Shown here one piece after another: positions 8,734 through 16,266 of a DNA stretch of 18,316 bases; within the stretch, counting starts at the first letter, position 1; the number at the start of each line of letters is the position of its first letter. Source of the DNA: Lachnospiraceae bacterium (GTDB lineage Bacteria > Bacillota > Clostridia > Lachnospirales > Lachnospiraceae); contig JABZIV010000037.1 of assembly GCA_015258095.1 (NCBI GenBank), positions 1 to 18,316 on the forward strand, in the 5' to 3' direction. Below the pieces are notes generated by a model. It was not told the DNA's origin, did no database searches, and saw only the letters and a list, made by a program, of their open reading frames with translations. The position numbers and the translations under genes were made by a program.

Positions 8734-8761
8734 ATTATCGTCCATAATCGGATTTTCACAA
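8734..8761 (-). promoter_or_regulatory. Candidate galE promoter with an overlapping palindrome
   Basis: On the minus strand TTGTGA (8761-8756), 16 nt and GATAAT (8739-8734) form a moderate sigma-A-type promoter. The -10 box is one arm of the palindrome ATTAT-N5-ATAAT (8734-8748), a possible operator. The same palindrome occurs at 17902-17916. Weak evidence, from sequence match only. Confidence 0.35.
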
Positions 8762-8762
8762 A

Positions 8763-9941
8763 CTAAAGTTCCCTCGGTCCGCAAGAGATACCCGGTTCAT
8801 AAAAACTGCAAGGATAAGCAATTTTCTTTTCATAGGCTTCTGAAATTACTTTTTTAAAGTCTTCGATTCGGTTTCGTTCCACAAGAGAAACCGTGCATCC
8901 GCCGAATCCGCCGCCGGTCATACGGGAGCCCAGTACATAAGGCAGCTTCCATGCTTCTTCACAGAGCGTATCCAGTTCCACACAAGATACTTCAAAATCA
9001 TCCCGTAACGAAAGATGAGACAGATTCATGAGCTTCCCGAAGGCGCGATAATCCCCTTCTTCCAGCGCTTTCTTCCCTTCTATCGTCCGATTGTTTTCCA
9101 GTACGGCGTGCTTTGCCCTCTTCCGAAGAATCGGATCTTCGATTTTCTCTTCCAAGCGGAAAAACGCCTCATCGGAAAGTTCTCCAAGGCTTTTGATTTC
9201 TGTATACCGCTGTAAAATATGAAGCGCTTCTTCCGATTCTCTTCTTCTGTCATTGTATGCGGATCCGATCAGTTTATGCTTCTTATTTGTATTCGTAATG
9301 AGGAGAGCAATATCCGAAAGAACAAGGGGAGCATAGCTATATTCCAGACTCGCCGTATCCAGGAAAATCGCATGGTCTTTCTTTCCCATAGCGGACGCAA
9401 ACTGATCCATGATGCCGCAATTCATTCCATTATAATGATTCTCGCTATACTGCCCGATCAAAGCGATTTCCGGTCCCGTCACGGGAAGTGCATAGAGTTC
9501 TTTCAAAATCGTTCCCATCAGTACTTCGAGTGAAGCGGAGGAAGAGAGCCCGGAACCGTTCGGAATATCCCCGTAAAGTACCATATCCAGCCCCTTCAGA
9601 ATCTCCATCCCTTTCTTTCGGAAAGCCCAAATCACCCCTTTCAGATAGCTTGCCCACTCTTTGTCCTGAAGCGGCGTAAAACTATCCTCTTCTGCCGTAA
9701 TAATGCCTGTATTCTCCACATTTAAAGAATAGAAATGAAAGAGGGAATCTTCTCTCTTCCTAACCACTGCATACGTCCCCATGGAAAGGGCGCAGGGGAA
9801 AACATGCCCTCCGTTATAATCCGTATGTTCTCCTATGAGGTTGACTCTACCGGGTGCAAAGAAAAACCGGGTTCCTTCCGTGTCCCCGAAAAGTTCCCCG
9901 AACTTCTGCTGCAACTTCTCTTTTATCTCTTCTACTGCCAT
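8763..9941 (-). CDS. galK: Galactokinase
   Basis: Phosphorylates alpha-D-galactose with ATP to galactose-1-phosphate, the entry step of the Leloir pathway; GHMP kinase fold. The 392-residue length is normal. The galactokinase signature GRVNLIGEHTDYNGG is at 31-45, with Arg32 corresponding to the catalytic arginine. The phosphate-binding loop PNGSGLSSSASLE is at 127-139. The catalytic Asp179 lies in NCGIMDQFAS. The third GHMP motif MTGGGFGGCTVSL is at 341-353. The ATG at 9941 follows AAGGAG by 7 nt. It is the first gene after a strong terminator and carries its own candidate promoter, so it probably opens the galK-galE-galT-parE-parC-asd run. No sugar transporter or regulator is seen beside it. 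Confidence 0.97.
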   Translation of the reverse strand: MAVEEIKEKLQQKFGELFGDTEGTRFFFAPGRVNLIGEHTDYNGGHVFPCALSMGTYAVVRKREDSLFHFYSLNVENTGIITAEEDSFTPLQDKEWASYLKGVIWAFRKKGMEILKGLDMVLYGDIPNGSGLSSSASLEVLMGTILKELYALPVTGPEIALIGQYSENHYNGMNCGIMDQFASAMGKKDHAIFLDTASLEYSYAPLVLSDIALLITNTNKKHKLIGSAYNDRRRESEEALHILQRYTEIKSLGELSDEAFFRLEEKIEDPILRKRAKHAVLENNRTIEGKKALEEGDYRAFGKLMNLSHLSLRDDFEVSCVELDTLCEEAWKLPYVLGSRMTGGGFGGCTVSLVERNRIEDFKKVISEAYEKKIAYPCSFYEPGISCGPREL

Positions 9942-9978
9942 CCTATGCTCCTTCTCCCATCACAAAATTTTCTTCCTA

Positions 9979-10007
9979 ACTATACAAAAAAGAAAGGGGG
10001 AATGCAA
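9979..10007 (-). promoter_or_regulatory. Candidate galK promoter
   Basis: TTGCAT (10007-10002), a 17-nt spacer and TATAGT (9984-9979) read toward galK. The -35 hexamer lies inside the loop of the preceding terminator and the spacer covers its 3' arm and T-run. The -35 match is only 3 of 6; the -10 matches 5 of 6. Confidence 0.5.
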
Positions 10008-10016
10008 CGCTCCCCC
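9985..10016 (-). terminator. Rho-independent terminator after the sce7726-family gene
   Basis: GGGGGA (minus strand, 10016-10011) pairs with TCCCCC (10001-9996) around a 9-nt loop, followed by TTTCTTTTTT. The stem starts directly after the stop codon of the upstream gene (10019-10017). Strong and well placed; it separates the selD-to-sce7726 unit from galK. Confidence 0.88.
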
Positions 10017-10658
10017 TCACTTTGACTTCCTTTTCCGAATGATATGACTAACCCTTAACTTCGCTAACATTCTTCTTTTTCTCTTCCGTCTTTTTAGGAA
10101 AGGAATCTTCTTTTCTTCCGGATATTCCCGCTCAAGGAGACAATCCGCCATGGCTCTTTCCAACTGTTCTTCCGGCAAATGGGACAGGAGATAGGAAAAC
10201 TGGAATTTCTTGGATTTTTGTTTATAAAGGGGAAATCCGTTCTCCTCCAGTAAGCGAATGAGTTCCTCTTTCCAAAGCAAAGACCCTTTTTTTATAAGGT
10301 CTCGCTTGGGATTTCTCTTTTCTCTCCTTAAAAAATAAAAATCCGCCTTTCCGTCCACCTCTTCTACCGTAATGATTCCCCAATAGGAAGGGACATGTTC
10401 CCATGCGCTTCCGGCGTGTTTCGTTCCTACAACCAGGATATTGTAATCAAAAAAAATATCATAGTTCTCCACCTGTGCACGAAGCCTTTGATAACTATCA
10501 TGGTCTGACTTGATCTCTACACCGATAAATGCTTCTTCTGTAACCAGAAGGGAATCCGCTCTCGCCTTACCGATGACCTTCTCCTCGATAATACGGCACT
10601 TGCCGTACACTTCCTCCAAGAAGAAGAACAGAGATTCCCGAATCTCCTTATCGTACAT
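10017..10658 (-). CDS. sce7726-family protein, PD-(D/E)xK nuclease-like
   Basis: The function is not established; sce7726-family proteins are widespread and resemble restriction-endonuclease-fold enzymes. From the ATG at 10658 the protein has 213 residues. The start MYDKEIRESL is typical of the family. An ARAD motif (Asp35) is followed 13 residues later by EIK (Glu48, Lys50), with Glu25/Glu26 upstream, the spacing of a PD-(D/E)xK metal site. ILVVGTKHA and VPSYWGII follow. The C-terminal third is very basic. The frame is open to an ATG at 10751, but that would overlap the upstream gene by 104 bp. The ATG at 10658 has AAGGCGGTGA in front and overlaps by only 11 bp, so I chose it. It is last in its transcription unit. 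A standalone nuclease or repair role is inference. Confidence 0.75.
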   Translation of the reverse strand: MYDKEIRESLFFFLEEVYGKCRIIEEKVIGKARADSLLVTEEAFIGVEIKSDHDSYQRLRAQVENYDIFFDYNILVVGTKHAGSAWEHVPSYWGIITVEEVDGKADFYFLRREKRNPKRDLIKKGSLLWKEELIRLLEENGFPLYKQKSKKFQFSYLLSHLPEEQLERAMADCLLEREYPEEKKIPFLKRRKRKRRMLAKLRVSHIIRKRKSK

Positions 10659-11982
10659 TCTCACCGCCTTCGGAAGAAGGTCCTTCTCCATCCGGTAAAA
10701 CCGTCGCATCCGCTTCCGGATTTTCTGAAGACGATGCCTGATTTTGCGCACTGCTTTCTTCAGCTGTATCTTCCCCTTGTACTGCTTGGATCTCGGGATG
10801 CGGAAGAACCTGTCCGTTCTTCATTCCCTTCTCCAGCGGTATCGGAGACAGAAAATACAGTGCCTTAAAATTGTTCTTCTCCTCTTCGCTCGAAAATTGC
10901 AGAATCAGCTCTTTTCTTAGCATGACATCCCCCGTTAGAATGCCAAGATAGGCTTTCCCGCTTAAACTATAGTAAGCTTCGGGTATCCCATCCACATAAA
11001 CTGTCCCCTGATTCTCTCCCTCATGGAAAACGGAGGACAAGGCAAACATTCCGTGGCGTCCTTTCAAAGAAAGTTTTTCCAGCTCTTCCTCGGAAAGAAG
11101 AAGGGTGGTACTTCCTGCCTCTTTCCAAAGCGATTTGGGAAGAGGAATGCATTCCCTTTCTCCATCCAGGATAGGATTCACATGACTGCCTTCCGTTCCG
11201 GGCTTTGCATTTTCCATCGCAGAAAGAAGCGCAGAACTAAAATACTTCTTTTCGAAACGAGAAAAAGTATCTTCCTCTCCAAGAACCGCGCCCGGATCCT
11301 GCTCCTCCTCCGCTAAAACCTGTGCAAGATTCAACGCTTCAATACCATAACGGTAACAGAGATTCTGCACAAGCATCGCATTGTCTTTGCTGTGTCCATC
11401 AGGAAGAAGCGCCTGATAAGAAATCACCGGAAGGAGCGCCGTATCCGGATATTTTTCCACCAAGGTCTTTAATAAAAGTTCATAATAATAGGGAAAAGTG
11501 TAGGGATCATCCTGCTCGCCAAAAGAAAAAAGAACGAGGTCAAACTTCTCCTTTTCTTGCCTTTCCATAAGATAAAGATAGGCGGAAAGCGCCGTGGCAT
11601 TCTCCGGGAGTCCGGCATCTTCAAATTGGATTTTTTTGTGCAGTTCTTTCTCCGCCTTCTCCTGTAAGACAGTAAGAAAAGGAGCATCTTTACGGAATAG
11701 ACCATCCGATAGAAGTAGAATATGCAACTCTTCCTTTTCTTTGTCTTTTATCTCGGAAGAGGAAGCAAGCGCTTGTTTTTCAAAAAAAGCTCCGCCGTTT
11801 TTTGCCAATAAAGCATTATTCGCTTCTCTTTCCTGAATCACTTTCTTCCCATAGCGATAGACAAGCGTAAAAGCAAGTATGGTAAAAAGAAGGGGAAGAA
11901 GCAGAAGAAAAAGAGACAGAGGCCCTCTTTTTTTCTTCCCGTATGACTTTTTTTCTTCCTGCACTTCCTGTATTTCTTCCAC
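10648..11982 (-). CDS. Membrane-anchored SGNH/GDSL-like protein, probably degenerate
   Basis: A 444-residue protein with a short cytoplasmic Lys/Arg-rich N-terminus, one membrane segment at about 21-43 and an extracytoplasmic domain. The domain starts with HILLLSDGLF (87-96), which aligns with SGNH block I (usually GDSL), but the nucleophile position is Gly94. Block III reads SFGEQDD (152-158, usually GxND). A convincing DxxH block V is not seen. The C-terminal ~40 residues are Ser/Glu/Gln-rich and of low complexity. It may be a cell-envelope polymer-modifying enzyme or a non-catalytic relative; I am unsure. The start is a GTG at 11982 with TAAGGAGG 4 nt upstream, whose TAA is the stop codon of the transpeptidase gene. 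This suggests translational coupling and a joint role in the wall. Confidence 0.65.
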   Translation of the reverse strand: MEEIQEVQEEKKSYGKKKRGPLSLFLLLLPLLFTILAFTLVYRYGKKVIQEREANNALLAKNGGAFFEKQALASSSEIKDKEKEELHILLLSDGLFRKDAPFLTVLQEKAEKELHKKIQFEDAGLPENATALSAYLYLMERQEKEKFDLVLFSFGEQDDPYTFPYYYELLLKTLVEKYPDTALLPVISYQALLPDGHSKDNAMLVQNLCYRYGIEALNLAQVLAEEEQDPGAVLGEEDTFSRFEKKYFSSALLSAMENAKPGTEGSHVNPILDGERECIPLPKSLWKEAGSTTLLLSEEELEKLSLKGRHGMFALSSVFHEGENQGTVYVDGIPEAYYSLSGKAYLGILTGDVMLRKELILQFSSEEEKNNFKALYFLSPIPLEKGMKNGQVLPHPEIQAVQGEDTAEESSAQNQASSSENPEADATVLPDGEGPSSEGGENVR

Positions 11983-11991
11983 AACGCCTCC

Positions 11992-13335
11992 TTAATTATG
12001 ACAAATCACCGGCATGCCCTGATACACTTTCTGATACAAACTTTCCGCACTGCGAAAAGGCAAATTAATACAGCCGTGAGAACCCGCTCTTTGATAAATG
12101 GTGCCTCCGAAACGATTTCTCCAAAGTGCATCATGAAAACCGATTCCCCGATTGAAAGGCATCCAGTAATTGACTTTTGTTTCATAATCCGCCCCTTTTA
12201 AGGTTGCGTTCCTTGCCTTATAACTCAGAGCATAGATTCCGTCCGGCGTGCCGCTATGTCTAGCCAGATTTCCCGTCACGCAGTCTGAACTCAGCTGCAA
12301 AACGCCGTTTTCAAAATAAAAAATCTTCTGTCTTCCGATATCCACCTCTACATACGTGTTTCCGATATCGTCCGCCCCGCGCATAGGCGCAATCATATCA
12401 TATTCCGCATCACGAAAAACATTCTCCTTCCGAAGCAAATTCTCCGTAAGCTTCTTCCCTTCTTTCTTTTCCGATAGAGAAAAGCCGTACTTTCCGCGTA
12501 AAAGGAGTACTCTTCCGTCTTCCGTCTGAAAACTTCGTTCCGTTCCGCTGCTGTCCGTGAATTGTTTTAAAGCCCTGACATACGCCTTCAAGCGGTTTTT
12601 ATCAATCTCTCTTCCGTCTTCTGTCATCCAGGACACAGTCGTGTCACTGTTCAATTCAATGACTTCTCCGGAGAAATTATAACGAACAATACCGGATAAG
12701 CCGGCATTCTTTTCTTCTACCTGTCTCTGCAAATCTTCCGCATTCTCTGCACTTTCATACAGGCCGGCTCTCTCTATATCCAGAAAAGAAACATTTTCCC
12801 CTATCGCTTTTTCCAGTGCCCGCAGTAATGCCTCTTCCTGAATCTTTCCTCCATCTCTGCCTTTCCCGAGAAGATATCCGGCACCGGGAACGTAGGCCGT
12901 GACAAAATTTGCTCTGGGCAAATCCTCCGTACTGTGCGTCCGAGCATATTGCTCTGCAAATTGCCGCAATGCCGCTTCATCATAATGGAGGCTTCCCTGT
13001 AAAGGGTAGTCCTTCTTCTTTCCCATAGAAAAGAGCATCAAGAAGGAATCCGGTTTCGGAATGGAAGAAAAATCCGCCTGATAAAAGAGGCCGATATCCT
13101 TTCCGTGTAGTGTGGCAACACTGCCCCCTTTATCCATTAATTCCAAAGAGAAGGAGTCTGTCTTCCAGTTAGAAAAATATTTTTCCGCCTCTTCTCTTTT
13201 CATGAGGGATAAATCTACCCCGTTCACCCTTGTTCCCGGAAAGAATCGCCCTTCCATAAAGGTTAAAACCAAAAGGAGAAGCGATACGACCGCCAATAAA
13301 GAAATTGATAAGGATACTAAAACTTGCTTCTTCAA
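11992..13335 (-). CDS. L,D-transpeptidase (YkuD domain), membrane-anchored
   Basis: Forms 3-3 or related L,D cross-links in peptidoglycan, or anchors polymers to it. The 447-residue protein has an N-terminal signal anchor (about 4-27) after MKK. A PG_4/VanW-like region (VNGVDLSLMKREEAEKYF, about 37-54, up to ~300) comes next. The C-terminal YkuD domain has the motif GFHDALW (His401) and GSHGCINLP, with nucleophile Cys422. The catalytic His/Cys pair is intact. The start is a TTG at 13335 with a weak GTGAG-type ribosome-binding site; the next in-frame Met lies after the membrane segment, so TTG is favoured. It sits 31 bp after truA and is coupled to the SGNH-like gene downstream. Confidence 0.92.
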   Translation of the reverse strand: MKKQVLVSLSISLLAVVSLLLLVLTFMEGRFFPGTRVNGVDLSLMKREEAEKYFSNWKTDSFSLELMDKGGSVATLHGKDIGLFYQADFSSIPKPDSFLMLFSMGKKKDYPLQGSLHYDEAALRQFAEQYARTHSTEDLPRANFVTAYVPGAGYLLGKGRDGGKIQEEALLRALEKAIGENVSFLDIERAGLYESAENAEDLQRQVEEKNAGLSGIVRYNFSGEVIELNSDTTVSWMTEDGREIDKNRLKAYVRALKQFTDSSGTERSFQTEDGRVLLLRGKYGFSLSEKKEGKKLTENLLRKENVFRDAEYDMIAPMRGADDIGNTYVEVDIGRQKIFYFENGVLQLSSDCVTGNLARHSGTPDGIYALSYKARNATLKGADYETKVNYWMPFNRGIGFHDALWRNRFGGTIYQRAGSHGCINLPFRSAESLYQKVYQGMPVICHN

Positions 13336-13366
13336 GAAAAACTCACTTTCTGCTTTTAAAAACCGA

Positions 13367-14119
13367 TTAATTGTACTCCACTTTCATAAGACAAAGCCCT
13401 TTGGCAGGAGCCGTAAAGCCTGCTTTCTTTCTGTCCTTCTTTGCCAGAATTTCTTCCATTTCTTCTACTTCTCTTTTTCCAAGTCCCACTTCCAAAAGCG
13501 TTCCCACCATAATGCGAATCTGATATTGCAAAAAGCCGCTGCCGTGGAAATAAAAACGAAGAATATTGCCGTTCTTTGTGATTTCAATATTAAAAATTTT
13601 CCGCACGGTAGACTTCTTCATTTTGGGATTACCGCAAAAAGACTTGAAATCCTTCTCTCCGATCAAAGCTTCCGCCGCTTTCTTCATCCGTTCCACATCC
13701 GGTACCTTCTCTAAAAAATAGAGATACTTCCGTTCAAAAACGTCTTTCCCTTCACCGACATAACAGGAATATCGATACACCTTGCCCGTTGCAAGGTATC
13801 TCGCATGAAAGCGTTCACTCGCCTTTTTCACGGAATTCACGGCGATATCTTCCGGTAAATACCGGTTACAGTACTGTCGAATCTCTTCCTCACTGAGTGC
13901 CGTATCTAAGAAAACATGGCAGCACATCCCTCTGGCGTGCACGCCTGCATCCGTCCTTCCGGCGGAAAAAGTTTCTACTTCTTCCCTTGTATTCCGAGGC
14001 ATCGCTGTTAAGACCGCTTCCAGTTTCCCCTGAATGGTCAAGTCCTGCTCTTTCTGCCGTTCAAATCCGTAATAACGGGAACCGTCATAAGAAAGGAGAA
14101 GTTTATAATTCTGTTTCAT
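13367..14119 (-). CDS. truA: tRNA pseudouridine synthase A
   Basis: Converts U38-U40 in the tRNA anticodon arm to pseudouridine. The 250-residue length is normal. The catalytic motif SAGRTDAGVHARG places the nucleophile Asp57. RFHARYLATGKVYRY and the C-terminal GFTAPAKGLCLMKVEY are typical. The usual FLRHMVRNMVG block reads FLQYQIRIMVG, so the protein is a somewhat divergent copy; such genomes often carry a second truA in the ribosomal-protein region. The ATG at 14119 follows the lysR stop by 21 bp. The ribosome-binding site is poor (AGGCGG almost touching the start), which suggests translation helped by the upstream gene. Confidence 0.94.
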   Translation of the reverse strand: MKQNYKLLLSYDGSRYYGFERQKEQDLTIQGKLEAVLTAMPRNTREEVETFSAGRTDAGVHARGMCCHVFLDTALSEEEIRQYCNRYLPEDIAVNSVKKASERFHARYLATGKVYRYSCYVGEGKDVFERKYLYFLEKVPDVERMKKAAEALIGEKDFKSFCGNPKMKKSTVRKIFNIEITKNGNILRFYFHGSGFLQYQIRIMVGTLLEVGLGKREVEEMEEILAKKDRKKAGFTAPAKGLCLMKVEYN

Positions 14120-14140
14120 ACCGCCTGCATCTCTTTCTCT

Positions 14141-15052
14141 CTACAAAATCTTTCTTTTCTCTACATGATTTTGAATCATCTGCATAAAGAGCTTTGCTCT
14201 CTTACTGAGAGGATAGTTGGAATTACTTACCATGTATATTTTTCTAAAATAACCGCCCTCCTGTAGGGAAAAAGACAGAACTTCTTTATTCTTAATCTCG
14301 GAGCGGGCGGCGAGCTTCGATACAATAGCAACACCGATTCCTTCTTGAACAGAAAGCAGAATGGCACCCGTATTGGCAAAACGGGCAACCACCTTCATAT
14401 TATCCAGATTAATGCCGCTCTGGGAGAGAATCTTGAGCGCTTCCTGCTTTGTCCCGGAACCATGTTCCCGCATAACAAAGTCCGCATTGGAGAGAAAGCT
14501 CAAATCATGATTTTCCTGCATCTTTTGGTAAAATTCCGTGTTGGGTGTAACCAGAATGAGCTCATCTTCATAAAAAGGAAGAAAAGTACAGGCCATTTTC
14601 GGCACAATCGTCCCGCAAAATCCGATATCCGCTTTGTGCTCCGCCACATCCGTCACAGCCCCCTTACTATCCGTCTCATTGATGCGAAATTCGGTACTGG
14701 GGTAGCGTTTACTAAAATTAGCTAGCATACCGGGTAAGAGGTACTGTCCCGGAATGGAAGAAGAAGAAATCACAATTTCATTGATATCCTCTTTTTGCTC
14801 TTCTTTGAACGTCCCTAAGATTTTATGGGAAAGATTCACAATATCCTTCGCATAGAGATAAATCTTCTCTCCCTCTTCTGTTGTTCGCACTTCTTTCGTC
14901 GTTCTGGTAAAAAGCTGTACACCCAAGTCCTCTTCCAGACTGCTGATATAAGAACTGACAGTCGGTTGTGTAAGATACAACTCCTTTGCAGTCTGTGAAA
15001 AACTCTTATTCTTCACAATACGAACAAATGCTTCCAGTTGTTTTATATTCAT
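14141..15052 (-). CDS. LysR-family regulator, selenium-associated type
   Basis: A 303-residue LysR-type transcription factor. The winged HTH occupies residues 1-60 (MNIKQLEAFVRIVKNKSFSQ, LTQPTVSSYISSLEEDLG). The periplasmic-binding-like effector domain runs from about 90 to 300. The N-terminal sequence resembles the LysR group annotated as selenium metabolism-associated in Clostridia. Its position directly behind selD, with tRNA-Sec nearby, supports that. The ligand and targets are unknown. AAAGGAG lies 8 nt before the ATG at 15052. The gap to selD is 65 bp with no terminator, so it is probably co-transcribed with selD. A general CysB/CbbR-like role remains possible. Confidence 0.85.
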   Translation of the reverse strand: MNIKQLEAFVRIVKNKSFSQTAKELYLTQPTVSSYISSLEEDLGVQLFTRTTKEVRTTEEGEKIYLYAKDIVNLSHKILGTFKEEQKEDINEIVISSSSIPGQYLLPGMLANFSKRYPSTEFRINETDSKGAVTDVAEHKADIGFCGTIVPKMACTFLPFYEDELILVTPNTEFYQKMQENHDLSFLSNADFVMREHGSGTKQEALKILSQSGINLDNMKVVARFANTGAILLSVQEGIGVAIVSKLAARSEIKNKEVLSFSLQEGGYFRKIYMVSNSNYPLSKRAKLFMQMIQNHVEKRKIL

Positions 15053-15117
15053 GCTGTCTCTCCTTTTGTTGTGTCATACATTTAAATTCGTAATACAGTG
15101 CACAAGCCACATTTCCC

Positions 15118-16167
15118 TTAGTCTACAACGATATATTTCATAGAAGGCTCGTCCGCCTCTCCGACTTCTCCGATACAGGATACCTTTGTGGGGAGATCCG
15201 CCTTCAAAAGTGCCTCCATGGCGGCATCCTTCTCTTCTTTCGGGATACTGTATAGAAGACCGCCCGAGGACTGCGGGTCAAAGAGAATATCCTGCATCGC
15301 CGTGTCTACTGCGTGAAACGCTACCTTCTCCGCCTGATACTTCCGATTCTCATAAGCCCCCTGCGGTATCAATCCCATCTCGGCATATTCTCTACTCTCC
15401 GGAATATAGGGGATTTTTTGGGAATGGAGGTGAAAACGAACTTTACTGGCTTCCGCCATCTCCAACCCGTGTCCTATCAGCCCAAAACCGGTAATATCCG
15501 TACAAGCATGGACCGTAAAATGATCCATCACTTCTTTCGCCTTCCGGTTCAGACTGCTCATGACCGTCGTTGCTTCTTTAAGCGCTTTATCATCCGCAAG
15601 AGAAGCCTTCGCTGCGGTATTGATGATTCCCGTGCCAATCTGCTTCGTAAGAAGAAGAACATCCCCGGGAAGCGCACCGTAATTCTTCTGTACTTTCTTC
15701 GGGTTCACCAGACCCGAAACACATAGTCCGTAAAAAGGTTCATCGTTCTGAATGGAATGTCCGCCAATCAGAATCGCACCTGCTTCCTTTACCTTATCCG
15801 CTCCGCCTTTCATAATCTCCGACAGGATATCCGGTGATAAACAATTGGGAAAACCGACAATATTTAAAGCAAGCTTTGGAATTCCTCCCATTGCATAGAC
15901 GTCGGAAAGTGCATTTGCAGCAGCAACCTGTCCAAACATATAGGGGTCATCCACTATTGGTGTAAAAAAATCCACCGTTTGAATCATCGCCAAATCATCC
16001 GTCAAGCGGTATACGGCTGCATCATCCGCCGTCTCCAGCCCGACAAGGACATTCGGGTCCGCATCAAATTTGGGTAACTTACTCACTACCTGAGCAAGGG
16101 TCTTTGGACCTATTTTGGCCGCTCAACCGGATAGTTTCGTCATGGATGTCAACTTGATCTCGCTCAT
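15118..16167 (-). CDS. selD: Selenide, water dikinase, selenocysteine-containing (UGA at 16123-16125)
   Basis: Makes selenophosphate from selenide and ATP, the selenium donor for Sec-tRNA and selenouridine synthesis. The frame from a GTG at 16086 gives 322 residues but lacks the catalytic N-terminus. Reading on upstream in the same frame gives a UGA at 16125-16123, then 14 sense codons to an ATG at 16167. The result is 349 residues with GUAAKIGP at 14-21. U15 aligns with catalytic Cys17 of E. coli SelD and Lys18 with Lys20. The second cysteine (E. coli Cys19) is Ala17. Other motifs are intact: DDAAVY (48-53), GGHSI (135-139), TDITGFGLIGH (223-233), DPQSSGGLL (297-305). TAAGGGGGT precedes the ATG. 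The tRNA-Sec gene in the same window supports UGA decoding. Annotating it as truncated or broken would be wrong. Confidence 0.96.
16086..16134 (-). promoter_or_regulatory. Candidate bacterial SECIS-like stem-loop in selD
   Basis: The RNA around the UGA can fold. UGAGC (16125-16121) pairs with GCUCA (16095-16091). Inside, GGUC (16110-16107) pairs with GACC (16102-16099) around a CAAA loop. Outside, CUA-CC with one bulged U pairs with GGUAG (16090-16086). The UGA thus sits at a stem base, as in known bacterial SECIS elements. The apical loop lacks a clear leading G, so the match to the usual consensus is imperfect. Confidence 0.45.
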
Positions 16168-16238
16168 TTTACCCCCTTACTAAAAGATAAGGGAAGGCGT
16201 AGAAAACCACCTCCCCACTTATTTCATCTACCTATACA

Positions 16239-16266
16239 ATTTTACTTTTTTAATAGAAAAAGTCAA
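16239..16266 (-). promoter_or_regulatory. Candidate selD promoter
   Basis: TTGACT (16266-16261), a 16-nt spacer and TAAAAT (16244-16239), each 5 of 6 to consensus, read toward selD. They leave a leader of about 65 nt before the ATG at 16167. No known riboswitch fold was recognised in the leader. Confidence 0.6.

Noticed and set aside
13112..13714. 200-codon plus-strand open frame
   Set aside because: Antisense to the L,D-transpeptidase and truA; low-complexity Lys/Phe/Ser-rich translation.
15118..16086. selD as a 5'-truncated gene or pseudogene starting at GTG 16086
   Set aside because: The upstream frame is fully SelD-like across the UGA, with a good start and ribosome-binding site, and tRNA-Sec is present. 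Recoding explains it better.
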